Positions 17,859 through 27,100 of a stretch of DNA of 64,000 bases are shown in pieces (the first letter of the stretch is position 1; every line of letters begins with the position of its first letter). Source of the DNA: Opitutaceae bacterium (GTDB lineage: Bacteria; Verrucomicrobiota; Verrucomicrobiia; Opitutales; Opitutaceae); assembly GCA_027482185.1 (NCBI GenBank), contig JAIXWF010000015.1, positions 248,001-312,000 on the forward strand, written 5' to 3'. Below the pieces are notes generated by a model. The model was not told the DNA's origin. It did not search any database and saw only the letters and a program-made list of their open reading frames with translations. The position numbers and the translations under genes are program-made.

Positions 17859-18458
17859 ATGACCACCGCGTCCGATTTTCCCGATACCGCGGAACCCGTT
17901 TCCGGGGAGAACGCACCCGCGCCCGGCCGCAAGCCCGCGGCCACCCCGGCGGCCCCGGTCGAAGCCCATGTGATCTGGACGATACCCGACCTCCTGCTCG
18001 TCGGTCTCGTCATCGTGCTCGCGCTCACCGCGGCCGTCTCGACTTACCAACGCTATCGCCACCGCGCGATCGTCGATCGCCTCGCCGAAGACCTGAAGAT
18101 TTCCGCCGCCGGTTTCCGCACCCATATCCAGGAAACGGGCACGGCCCCGGCCGATACCGTCGCGGGCCTCGCGCCCTCGGGCATGGGCGACCACCTCAAG
18201 GGCGTGAACTGGAAACTGCCGACGCCCGTCGGCGGGTATTACCGTTGGACCAATATTCCCACGACCGAGACCGGCCAGGTCCTGCCGCCGGGCGGGACGA
18301 TCTCGGTGACCGCGTTCACGCGCGACGCCGAGTTGAACCTGACGCGCGCCGACTTGCTCGAACTCGATCGCCGCCTCGACGACGGCAACCTGGAGACCGG
18401 CAACTTCCGCACCGGCTTCAACGGCTGGCCCGTGCTCACCGTCCGTCCCCAGCCCTGA
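17859..18458 (+). CDS. Pilin-like protein without prepilin peptidase motif
   Basis: 199 aa. A cytosolic Ala/Pro-rich N-terminal extension of about 40 residues precedes one hydrophobic helix (DLLLVGLVIVLALTAAVSTY, about 44-63), then DLKISAAGFRTHIQETG. The downstream part (GMGDHLKGVNW, GGYYRW, DGNLETGNFR) aligns by eye with the true prepilin at 935-1432. However, the GFTLVE processing motif and the Glu5 residue are missing, so PilD cleavage seems impossible and the protein should stay anchored by its helix. First gene of the pilin operon, 6 bases ahead of the next gene. Confidence 0.78.
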   Translation: MTTASDFPDTAEPVSGENAPAPGRKPAATPAAPVEAHVIWTIPDLLLVGLVIVLALTAAVSTYQRYRHRAIVDRLAEDLKISAAGFRTHIQETGTAPADTVAGLAPSGMGDHLKGVNWKLPTPVGGYYRWTNIPTTETGQVLPPGGTISVTAFTRDAELNLTRADLLELDRRLDDGNLETGNFRTGFNGWPVLTVRPQP

Positions 18459-18464
18459 TCCGCC

Positions 18465-19259
18465 ATGTTCCGGACCACCGTCGTCAATTTCGATCCCAAC
18501 ACCGCCCAGGCCAGCCCCGCGTTCGGCGCGCAGGAAGTCGGCGACCTGTCGGGCGACGAACTGCGCGAGCTGCTCGAGATCTTCCGCGGCATCGACCCGA
18601 TCCAGAACGTCGAGGCCGACCCCGAGGTCCACGTCGAGTCCCGCCGTTCGAGGTACGTCATCCGCACCGGCCAAAACCGCCTGCTGTTTTCCGATCCGCG
18701 CAAGGTCCTCGAGCCGGCGCTCGTGCTGAGCCCGGAAGCGATCGTCGCCGAACTCGACGGCTCCGCCGCCGCCGCCCGCACGCGCGCCCCGTTCGTGATC
18801 CCGCCGACGGCATCCACGGAACCGGTCCTGCAGACCGCGGCCGTCCCGACCGTGTCGGCGCTGCGCCTGCCGCACCGGATCGCCTTCGCCGTCGCCGCCG
18901 TCGTCCTCGCCGGCTACATCGCCTACCCGACACTCTCCGCCGAGCCCGTCCCGCCGCCGCCCTATTTCACGCCGTTCGCCGACGCGAAGCAGGAGGACGC
19001 CCAGCGCGAGGCCCTCTCCGGGGTCTACATGACCGGCGCGCAGGCCGGCCAAACGGGCATTGCCCTCACCGCCGACGGCTCGCTCCGCCTTTTCCAGATC
19101 AACACCCAGGGCACGCCCAGCCTGATCCAGGACACCTACCGGCTCGGCCGCATCGGCAACGTCGTCTATATCCTGAGCAACCAGCCCGGCGGGCCGATCC
19201 GCGTGAACGAAGGTAACACGCTTTCGTTCTGCGGGGAAACCTACTCCCGCCTCCCGTAG
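18465..19259 (+). CDS. Membrane protein of unknown function in pilin operon
   Basis: 264 aa, not assigned to a family. A soluble N-terminal part (about 1-135; GDLSGDELRELLEIFRGIDP, then VHVESRRSRYVIRTGQNRLLF) is followed by a membrane helix (about 141-158, IAFAVAAVVLAGYIAYP). A C-terminal domain of about 100 residues (GVYMTGAQAGQTGIALTADG, SLIQDTYRLGRIGN) is probably periplasmic and reads like a short beta-rich module. It sits 6 bases after the non-canonical pilin and ahead of the true pseudopilins, so a role in assembly of the same pseudopilus is plausible. Confidence 0.7.
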   Translation: MFRTTVVNFDPNTAQASPAFGAQEVGDLSGDELRELLEIFRGIDPIQNVEADPEVHVESRRSRYVIRTGQNRLLFSDPRKVLEPALVLSPEAIVAELDGSAAAARTRAPFVIPPTASTEPVLQTAAVPTVSALRLPHRIAFAVAAVVLAGYIAYPTLSAEPVPPPPYFTPFADAKQEDAQREALSGVYMTGAQAGQTGIALTADGSLRLFQINTQGTPSLIQDTYRLGRIGNVVYILSNQPGGPIRVNEGNTLSFCGETYSRLP

Positions 19260-19338
19260 TTTTCCCGGTCAGGTGCAGCCGGTTGCGGAGCCGCGCCCCG
19301 CAAGAGTCCCCGCTTAATTCCGGGGCCGGGAATCCGAT

Positions 19339-19836
19339 ATGATCGGTGGTCCCATGCCATCCCCCGGAGCCCAGGTGTTGCCGTCGCCCCGATTCCGCCG
19401 TCCCCGCGGACTCGCGCGGCGCGCGTTCACGCTCGTCGAGGTCATCATGTCGGTGTCCGTGCTCGCGCTGACGATCACGACGTCGATCACCGTCATGCAG
19501 CGGGCGTTTCTCAACTTCGACTCGGCCCGCAACCTCGAGGTCGCCAGCCGCATTTTGCAGACCGAAATGGAAAAGCAGCGGCTCCTCTCCTGGACCCAGG
19601 TCACCAGCTCGGCGTACACGCCGACGCTCGACGCCGTCTTCCGCAACAACCCGCAGATCGCCGGCCGCTTCACCCTGAGCCGCAGCATCGAGCTGCTGCC
19701 CGACCGCGGCGGCAAACTGCTCCAGATCACGCTCACCGCCTCCTGGCGTTCCTACGACGGCCGTCCGCAATCCCGCAGCTACACCACCTACTATGGCCAG
19801 AACGGGCTCTTCTCCGCGTTCACGACCCGCTCGTGA
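19339..19836 (+). CDS. PulI/PilV-like minor pseudopilin
   Basis: 165 aa. The prepilin motif RRAFTLVEVIMSVSVLAL is near residues 28-45. Ala replaces the usual Gly at the cleavage position, which some prepilin peptidases accept. The downstream region NLEVASRILQTEMEKQRLLSW fits type IV pilus PilV or type II secretion PulI-class minor pilins. The start could also be the ATG at 19354, which has a GGTGG ahead of it. Its end overlaps the next gene by 44 bases. Confidence 0.82.
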   Translation: MIGGPMPSPGAQVLPSPRFRRPRGLARRAFTLVEVIMSVSVLALTITTSITVMQRAFLNFDSARNLEVASRILQTEMEKQRLLSWTQVTSSAYTPTLDAVFRNNPQIAGRFTLSRSIELLPDRGGKLLQITLTASWRSYDGRPQSRSYTTYYGQNGLFSAFTTRS

Positions 19837-20395
19837 CGCGCGGGCGCCGCGCCGCGCCTTCACGGTCGTCGAGTTGCTCATCGCCGCCACCGTCAGCGGC
19901 ATTCTGCTCACCGCCGTCCTCGCGACCACGGTCGAGATGGCCCGCAGCAGCGTCCGCATTTCGAACTACACCGACATGGACCTCCAGGTCCGCCGCGCCT
20001 TCGAACAACTCGGCATCGACCTCAAGGCCGCGAGCAACCTGACGTGGAACAGTTCCAGCGACATCACCGTCACGGTGCCCAAGAGCGACGGCACGACGAC
20101 GCAGGTGACCTACGCGTGGAACAGCACCACGGAGACCTTCTACCGCGTGCCCGGCACGAGCAGCGCCTCCTACACGGGCCGGCGCGATCTGGTCCGCGGC
20201 ATTCCCTCCGCGGCCAACGGCGGCACCGGACTCGCCTTCGCGCGCCTCGATTCGAACGGCAACGCCACGAGCTCCGACGCCGCCACCAAGCGCCTGCAGG
20301 TCACGTTCACCGTCACCCGCGGGGTCGGCACGGCCGCCAAGACGCGGACCGCCGCCGCCACGGTCTTCACCCTGCGGAACAAGCCCGCGTCATGA
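19793..20395 (+). CDS. PulJ/PilW-like minor pseudopilin
   Basis: 200 aa. The prepilin motif RRAFTVVELLIAATVSGILL is near residues 21-40, again with Ala at the -1 position. The helix continues into MARSSVRISNYTDMDLQVRRAFEQLGIDLKAASNL, typical of PulJ/PilW-like minor pilins. The 44-base overlap with the preceding gene and the ATGA overlap with the following one indicate one translationally coupled operon. No alternative start exists before the prepilin motif in this frame. Confidence 0.82.
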   Translation: MARTGSSPRSRPARDARAPRRAFTVVELLIAATVSGILLTAVLATTVEMARSSVRISNYTDMDLQVRRAFEQLGIDLKAASNLTWNSSSDITVTVPKSDGTTTQVTYAWNSTTETFYRVPGTSSASYTGRRDLVRGIPSAANGGTGLAFARLDSNGNATSSDAATKRLQVTFTVTRGVGTAAKTRTAAATVFTLRNKPAS

Positions 20396-21747
20396 GCTCC
20401 GCCGCCTCCGGCCCTTTCCGCCGCCTGTGCCGCCGCCGCGGCAGTCTCCTGCTGTCGTCGATGCTCATCTCGATTTCGATGGGCGCCGGATTGGTCGGCT
20501 ACCTCCAGGTCAGCCGCAACGCGCTCAAGTCGGCGCAGCGCGCCTACTACCTCAACGACGCCGCCGCCCTCGCCGAGGCCGGCCTTGAGGAAGCCGCGTA
20601 TTGCTTCCGCCAGATCGAGCTCGGCACGGCCGTCAACACGGTGTGGAACGCTTGGAGCATGGTCGGCAGCAACGCCACTATCACCCTCCCGCAGTTCAGC
20701 CGCGGCCAGGGAGCCATCGGCCGCGTCAAAATTTTCGTCAGCGGGTACAACGGTTCGGTCCAGATCCCGTACGTCATCTCCCAGGCCACCGTCACGCCGC
20801 TCGACGGCAGCCCGCCGATCACGAAGACCCTGAAGATCGGCCTGCGTAAGCGCGGCGCCTACAACGCCGCCATGGTTGCCTCGAACGGCATCGACCTCGG
20901 TTCCAGCACCGTCGTCGACAGCTTCAATTCGAACCCTTCCGGCATCTCCGGCTCCACTCCGCTCGCCTACCCGGGCAACGGCGTCGCCTCCGCGGCCAAC
21001 GTGATTGTGCTCGGCGGCGACGCAGACTTCGGCTCTAGCAGCCAGCTCAAGGGCAGCCTGATGCTGGCCTCGGGCGTCGCCTCCCCGCCGTCCAGCCAGG
21101 TCACCGGCACGATCGTGACCAACTACGCCGGCACGTTTCCGCTCCCGTCGTTTCCGTCGCTCGCCTCGATCAACCGGGGCTACCTGCTGTTCACGGTCCC
21201 GTCCACGCTGCCGCGCTCCGGCGATTCGCCGGCCTCCGACGGCCGATTTTACTACTTTCCCCTCCTCGACAGCATCGACAACACCACCATCACGGCCAAC
21301 AAGAACGTCACCGTCGTCTGCGCCGGCGTCCGCTCAGGCATCACCATCCAGCCCGGCGCCAGCCTGATCGTTTATACATTCGGCACGATCAACACTTCGG
21401 GCGACAACGCGATCGTGAACAACAGCTGGGCCGGCGGCCTCCAGATCTTCACCTCGACTTCGTCGCGGTGCGACGTCGGCCACAACGGCACCCTGCTGGC
21501 CTGCATCTACGCCCCGAACGCCGAGGTCCGACTCAACGGCGGCAGCGGCGGCAGCTCGCACTTCGTCGGCGCCGTAATGGCGAAATCGATCACGACCCAG
21601 TCGAACCTCAGTTTCCACTACGACGAGGCCCTGCTCAACTCGAGTCTGGTCGTCGGCATCGGCTACACGCTCTCGACTTGGTACGACCTGCAGGGCACGG
21701 CCGAGGCCGCCGGCCTCTCCGCGCTGACCGGCGGGTTCCTACTGTGA
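20392..21747 (+). CDS. PilX/PulK-like pilus assembly protein
   Basis: 451 aa. The N-terminus RRRGSLLLSSMLISISMGAGLVGYLQVSRNALKSAQRAYYLNDAAALAEAGLEEAA is split here as: a basic leader, a hydrophobic helix (LLLSSMLISISMGAGLVGYL) and the alanine-rich AEAGLEEA region typical of PilX-type proteins. The C-terminal 250 residues form a beta-rich region of polar repeats (GSSSQLKGSLMLASG, LLACIYAPNAEVRLNGGSGG) like the C-terminal domain often fused to bacterial PilX proteins. It begins with an ATGA overlap on the previous stop, and its 3' end overlaps the convergent glycosyltransferase gene by 9 bases. Confidence 0.78.
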   Translation: MSSAASGPFRRLCRRRGSLLLSSMLISISMGAGLVGYLQVSRNALKSAQRAYYLNDAAALAEAGLEEAAYCFRQIELGTAVNTVWNAWSMVGSNATITLPQFSRGQGAIGRVKIFVSGYNGSVQIPYVISQATVTPLDGSPPITKTLKIGLRKRGAYNAAMVASNGIDLGSSTVVDSFNSNPSGISGSTPLAYPGNGVASAANVIVLGGDADFGSSSQLKGSLMLASGVASPPSSQVTGTIVTNYAGTFPLPSFPSLASINRGYLLFTVPSTLPRSGDSPASDGRFYYFPLLDSIDNTTITANKNVTVVCAGVRSGITIQPGASLIVYTFGTINTSGDNAIVNNSWAGGLQIFTSTSSRCDVGHNGTLLACIYAPNAEVRLNGGSGGSSHFVGAVMAKSITTQSNLSFHYDEALLNSSLVVGIGYTLSTWYDLQGTAEAAGLSALTGGFLL

Positions 21748-23955
21748 ACCGTCGGCCGTCGCGTCCGTAAGACGGTACACTTCCATCCGCGCGTTCGAGA
21801 ACAGCCGGTTCGCCGGCGGCAAGTTCACCTTGGCCCCGTCGGCCAGACTCCGGTCGACCAAAATGTAGCACGGGCCGGTCGTCACCTGCGAGGCCCGCAG
21901 CGGGCGGCCGCGGTAGAAAAAGTTCGAGGCGAGATTCGCCCGGATCCGCAGCCTTGTCGTATCGAGCGCGTAATGCGGACCCTCGATCCAGAGCCGCCGC
22001 TCGGCCAGGGCGGAATAGTAGAAATGGACGCCCGTGAGCGTGCGGTCCAACGCACCCCAATGGTCTTTCCGCATGTTCTCCGGCGTGCAGGCGTTCGAAA
22101 CCAGCACCGCGTTGCGCTCGGTGTTGTGCCGCACCCAGAGCAGCGCTTCCTGCAACTCCCGCATGTAGCCGTCGGGCTTGAGGTCCGTCGGCGTGGCCAA
22201 AAACTCGCGGAATCCGGGCCGGTTCCGTTTCCACCACAGCGTCGTCTGCATGCCCAGCGCGCAGGCGAACACCAGCACGCCGCCGCCGATCGCCAGCCGC
22301 GGCAGCCAGCGGGACCGGACCGGCGTCGTCGCCCGCCGCACCCACGGCAAACCCAGGTCGAGCTCGGCTTCCACCGCGGCCCGCCGCCACGCCGCCAGAC
22401 GCCGCACCGCCGCGACGAAAAACGCCGCGGTCAGCACCGCCATCGGCAGCCGCATCATCAGCACGAGATAAAGTTCGCCGTAGCTGTTCAGCTCCATCAG
22501 CAGGCCCATCCCGGCGCTGGCGAAAAAGAAAGCGCCCAACCAACCCGCGAGCACGCGGTCGCGTTTGCCTTCGCCGCCCCACAGCAGGTAGGGCAGCGCC
22601 AGCAGGCGCACGCCGCAGGTGCCCGCGAACACCACGGCCGCGCACAGCCACGTCGCCGCCGGTTTCGCCAGCCACTCCGGCAGCACGCCGGCCGCCGCCG
22701 CCTTCCACGCCGGCAGGAACTGTTTCCAGAAGCCCGTGAGCTCGAAGACATGGAACGGGTTGAACTTCGCGTCGCCGGTCCGCCACGCCGACATCGTCGG
22801 GTAGTAGACGACCAAGAACGCCACCCCGAGCAGCAGGCCGAATCCCACCAACCGCCACGGGATCCGCCGCTCGCGCCACCAGCGCCATGCCGCCCACAGG
22901 CCGAGCGCGCACAGCAGCACGGGCAACAGCGTGCCTTTCGCCCCCGTGCCCGCCGTCGCGAGCAGGGCCAGCCACGCGTAGTGCCGCCAGCCGCAGCTCT
23001 CGCGCCGCGCCGCCTGCGCGATCGCGATCAGCAGCGCCCCGCAGTAGATCATGCCGAAGAAAAAGGTCGGGCTCACGAAGAGCCACCGCACGAAGAGACC
23101 GAGGAACAGCGGCTCGCCGTAGCTCTCGGCGAACGACACCTCGCTCGCCACCACCAGCAGCAGCGCCGCCGCCACGCCGCCCCAGGGACTGCGCGACAGC
23201 GAGCGGCCGAGGACAAAGGCCTGCGCCACCAGCACCGCCCCGAGCGGGGCAAACACGAGCCGCAGCATCACCGCGCCCAATTCCACGCCCGTCGTCCACG
23301 AAGCCGCCGCCGCGTGCACCATCATGAAGTAGTGGTACTGCAGCGGCGTGCCCGCGAGGCTCGGGTCGTCGAGCGGCCAGTTGTTCTTGATCACCGCGGC
23401 GCGGCTCACGAGGTACACCCAGTCGTGGAAAATCGCCCGCGTCGGCAGGCCCGCCGCCAGCGGCGCCTCCGAGAACATCTGGCTCGCCGCCATCAGCACC
23501 GTGGCGAGAAACGCCAGGCCGAGTCCGACCGACAATCCCGCGTGCCTCGCCGCCAGCCGCAGCCGCAACGGCCAATATCCCTGCCGGACGCGGATCGCGA
23601 CCGCCAACCCGATCCACAGCAACGGCAGCCACGCGTACAACGGCTTCGCGCCCAACGCCGCCAGACCGAGGAAGGAGAAAATCTCCACCGCAAAGCCCGT
23701 CGGCAGCGCCAGCGCGAGGAGCGCCGACGGAGTCACCCGCGCCCCGCGCACCGCATGGAGCACCACCGCACCCGGCAGCGCCACATAGAGCGCCACGTAG
23801 GCCGCGTAGCCGGCCACGGTATCGAAGTCATACCCGCAGGCCCGGGCCAAAATGTAGACCGCCCCGCAGACCATCGCCGCCGCCGCCGGCCAAAGCGCCA
23901 GCGCCGCCGCCGGGCGGGCAAGTACGGGAATGACGCGATGCAGCGGCGACGTCAT
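21739..23955 (-). CDS. Polytopic membrane glycosyltransferase-like protein (GT-C type)
   Basis: 738 aa with about 12-14 hydrophobic helices through residue 580 and a soluble C-terminal tail (MRELQEALLWVRHNTERNAVLVSN, FYRGRPLRASQV). The luminal loop HDWVYLVSRAAVIKNNWPLDDPSLAGTPLQYHYF is described here in parts: HDW near residue 180, then PLDDPSLAGTPLQYHYF, an Asp/His/Tyr-rich first-loop arrangement as in GT-C glycosyltransferases or DUF2298-like proteins. The donor is probably a polyprenyl-phosphate sugar. Substrate and pathway cannot be told. It lies downstream of the pectinesterase gene on the same strand. Confidence 0.7.
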   Translation of the reverse strand: MTSPLHRVIPVLARPAAALALWPAAAAMVCGAVYILARACGYDFDTVAGYAAYVALYVALPGAVVLHAVRGARVTPSALLALALPTGFAVEIFSFLGLAALGAKPLYAWLPLLWIGLAVAIRVRQGYWPLRLRLAARHAGLSVGLGLAFLATVLMAASQMFSEAPLAAGLPTRAIFHDWVYLVSRAAVIKNNWPLDDPSLAGTPLQYHYFMMVHAAAASWTTGVELGAVMLRLVFAPLGAVLVAQAFVLGRSLSRSPWGGVAAALLLVVASEVSFAESYGEPLFLGLFVRWLFVSPTFFFGMIYCGALLIAIAQAARRESCGWRHYAWLALLATAGTGAKGTLLPVLLCALGLWAAWRWWRERRIPWRLVGFGLLLGVAFLVVYYPTMSAWRTGDAKFNPFHVFELTGFWKQFLPAWKAAAAGVLPEWLAKPAATWLCAAVVFAGTCGVRLLALPYLLWGGEGKRDRVLAGWLGAFFFASAGMGLLMELNSYGELYLVLMMRLPMAVLTAAFFVAAVRRLAAWRRAAVEAELDLGLPWVRRATTPVRSRWLPRLAIGGGVLVFACALGMQTTLWWKRNRPGFREFLATPTDLKPDGYMRELQEALLWVRHNTERNAVLVSNACTPENMRKDHWGALDRTLTGVHFYYSALAERRLWIEGPHYALDTTRLRIRANLASNFFYRGRPLRASQVTTGPCYILVDRSLADGAKVNLPPANRLFSNARMEVYRLTDATADGSQ

Positions 23956-23964
23956 GGGACGGAA

Positions 23965-24162
23965 TCAGTGGTCGGGGTGGAAGGGGTACGCCGGCTTGGC
24001 AGGCGGCGGAACCGGCGCGGAAGGTGCAGCCCGGACCGGTTCGCTGCGGAGCCAAGGTTCCGCGGCCGGGTTTGCAATGCCGAAGTCGGCACCGGCGGCC
24101 CGTACCGTCAGATTTCCCAAACCACCTGCCAGTTGCCTGCGATCACCGGTGGCCGCGCCCAT
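23965..24162 (-). CDS. Possible 65-aa protein between pectinesterase and glycosyltransferase genes
   Basis: The ATG at 24162 directly follows the pectinesterase stop (TGA-ATG), and the frame ends 9 bases before the glycosyltransferase start, so its position fits a coupled operon gene. Against this, the sequence (Pro-rich C-terminus, PVPPPAKPAYPFHPDH) has no recognisable domain and the third-codon GC is lower than in neighbours. It may be a leader or chance frame. Confidence 0.3.
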   Translation of the reverse strand: MGAATGDRRQLAGGLGNLTVRAAGADFGIANPAAEPWLRSEPVRAAPSAPVPPPAKPAYPFHPDH

Positions 24163-27100
24163 TCAGCGCAGTTCGTACACTTCCACGAGCGCGACACCGC
24201 TCTCGCCGCCGTCGCCGGTGATCTGCGCCGTGTAGTTGCCCGGCGCCAGGTGCAGCACGAGCGCGGCATCCGCGCTGCCGTTCGCAAACGGGAACGCCCC
24301 CGCCTCCGCCGCCGCGGCCCGCACCGTCGCCGCTTGGCTCGCGGCGCTCCAGCCGCGGTTCTCCGCCACCGGCTCCGTGCCGCGCAGCACCGTCAACACC
24401 GGCCGCGCCAGCGCGCCCGTGACGCCCAGCGCCGCGAGCGCCGGACCCGCCGCGCGCACCAACACGCGCTTCGGCACCGTGCCGGAAACGGAGATGCCCG
24501 CGATCAGCGTGTTGTCGCCGCCGCCGACAAATGCCCGCGTCGACAGGTTCGCCAGCCGCTGCCCACCCGATCCGGCCGACAAATCGTAAACCTCGATCAG
24601 GCCGACCCCCGCACCGCCCTGCGCTTCGCTCACGATCGCCGAGTACGCCCCGGGCGCGAGCGTCAGCCGCAGCGCCGCATCCGCGCTGCCCGCGGCAAAG
24701 GGAAACGCCCCCGCCGCCGCGGCCGCCGCCGCGATCTCGCCCGCCGCCCCGCCCGCCGCCCAACCCGTGTTGCCCGCGATCGCCGTCGCCCCGCGGTACA
24801 GCTCCAGTTTCGGCGCCGGCAGCGTGCCGCCGATGCCGAAGCCCGCCAGCGCCGGACCCGACGCGCGGACCAGCACATTGACAGGCGCATCGCCCGTCAC
24901 GACGAAGCCGGCCACGATCACATTGTCGCCCGTACCCGCGCGGGCCCGCGTCGAAAGGTTCTGCAACCGCTGCGCCGCCGCCGCCCGGTCCGCCGGACCG
25001 CTCAACGCCGTGATTCGGCCGCCCGCGGTCAATTGGCCGGCCAGGCTCGCGCCGCCCGCCGCAATGTCCGCCGCCAGCACGGAGCCGCCGGCCAGTGTCG
25101 CTGTCACGCGCCCGCCCGCCGTCACCGTGCCCGTGCCGGCGTCGAACCGCTCGCCGTCGTCGGTCACCGCCAGCACCTGGCCCGTCGCCGTCGCGATCAA
25201 CTGGGCGGACAACACTCCGCCCGTCGCCCCGGCCCGGAAATAGCCGGCCGCCGCCGCCGTCGGTCCGGCCGGCAGCACCCGCAAAGCCGCGCCGAAACCG
25301 GCGACGGTCAGCGTGCCGCCCGCGTCGATGGTCCCGGCCAAGCCCGCCGCCGTCGCGCCCTGCCCGCGAATCGTCAGCGCGCCCGCGTCGTCGACCTGCG
25401 CCGTCCCGGCCAGCACCGTTCCGCCCGGCGACCGGCCCAGCACCGTGGCCGAGCCGTCGTCGCGGACAAACGCCGCCAGATTGGCCCCGAAGTAAACCCC
25501 CGCCCAGCGGCCCCGCGTCACCGTCAGCGCCGCCGGCGCGCTCGTCGCGACGCCGCCCGCATTCGTCACGCGCACGGAATAGCTGCCCGCGTCCTCCGGC
25601 CGCACCTGCGGCAGGACCAGCTCCGCGGCGGTCGCGCCCGCGACGGCGACGCCGTCACGGAACCACTGATACGTCGGCGCCGGATAGCCCGCCCCCTGCG
25701 CCGTCAACCGCGCCGTCGCCCCCGCGCGCACCTCGGCGGCGGCAGGCCCTGCCGCCACCGTCGCGGCGACCGCCGGCACGAAACCCACCGTGAAACGGGG
25801 ATCGCGGTACTGCGCCGCCGTCCCCTCGTCGATCCGGCGCGACGCCGGCAGACGGCCCGTCACATCGAGCGTCGCCCCCGCGAGATCGGTCGAGCGGTAT
25901 TCCCAGAACTGCACGTCCGGCGCCGCCGTCGCGTTGTCGAGCCGCCAGCCTTCGCGGGCGATGTGCGCTCCCATCGCGCAATCGATGAACACGACCTGGC
26001 TGTACGGCCAGGTGTTGGCCACGCCGGCCCGCGGGTCGATGCGCGCAAGGTAGACATTGGTCACGCCCGGCGCCGCCGTGAGCCGGCAGTCCACGTACAC
26101 GTGGCCCTTGCCCGTCTGGCCGTTGCGCACCTGCGCCAGAAAGCCGGCGCCCACCGACCGCAACTCGCAGCGGTGAAAATGGCAGGCGCCGCCGCCCCAC
26201 ATGAAATCCACGTCGCCCTCGATCAGGCAGTCCGTCGCGAACAGGCCGCCGTTCCACAGCAGCGTGTCCTGGAAACTCGTCAGCGTCACGCGGTCGAGCA
26301 CGACCCGCTGCCCGTTGCCCCGCAGCGCCTCGGCCTGCGAACCACCCCGCGGCGTGAGGTTGCTCAGCGTCAGGGTTTCGAACGTCATGTCGCTCGCGTC
26401 GCAAGAGAACATCGCGCGGTTGTTGCCCGAGTTGAAGTTCGCGTTGTTCGCGTAGGCGATCACGGTGCCCGTCCGGTCCTCGCCCCGCAGGGTCACAAAG
26501 GGCTTCGTCGCCCCGAGGTAGTTGATTTCCCGGTACGTGCCGCGGCGCACGGTGATCGTCACGCGGCGGGTGTTGCCGGCCGGCACGAAATCGAGCGCGC
26601 CCTGCACCGTCGTAAAATCGCCGCTGCCGTCCGCCGCCACCGTCACCGCCGCCGTGCCCGGCACCGGCCCGGCGTTCTTGGTCGCGAAGCGCCACGCCGT
26701 CGGCTCCGTGCTGCCGGGAAACGCGGCCCCGGCCGCGTCCAGCAGCACGCCGGGCTCGAGCGTCACGTAGTAGCTCTGGCCGTACGCGAGCACGCCCGCC
26801 CGCGGGAAAATCTCCGCCGTCGTTCCCGTGGCGATCACCGGCAGGAACGCGTACGGCGTCGGGTTCGTCCCCACGAGCCGCGTCTGCGGCGCGCCGAGGT
26901 CGAGCGTGTCGACGACCGCGCCGTCGCTAGCGCGGTGGATCCGGATCCGGCCGGACACCCCCGCCCGCACCGCCCGGTCGAACGTCAGCCGCAGGGGCGT
27001 GTCGGGATTCACCGCCGTCGCGTCCGCGGCCGGAAACCGCGCCGTCACCGCCATCGCCGACGGCACCGCCAGGACCGCGCCGGCGCTCGTCACCGAGCCG

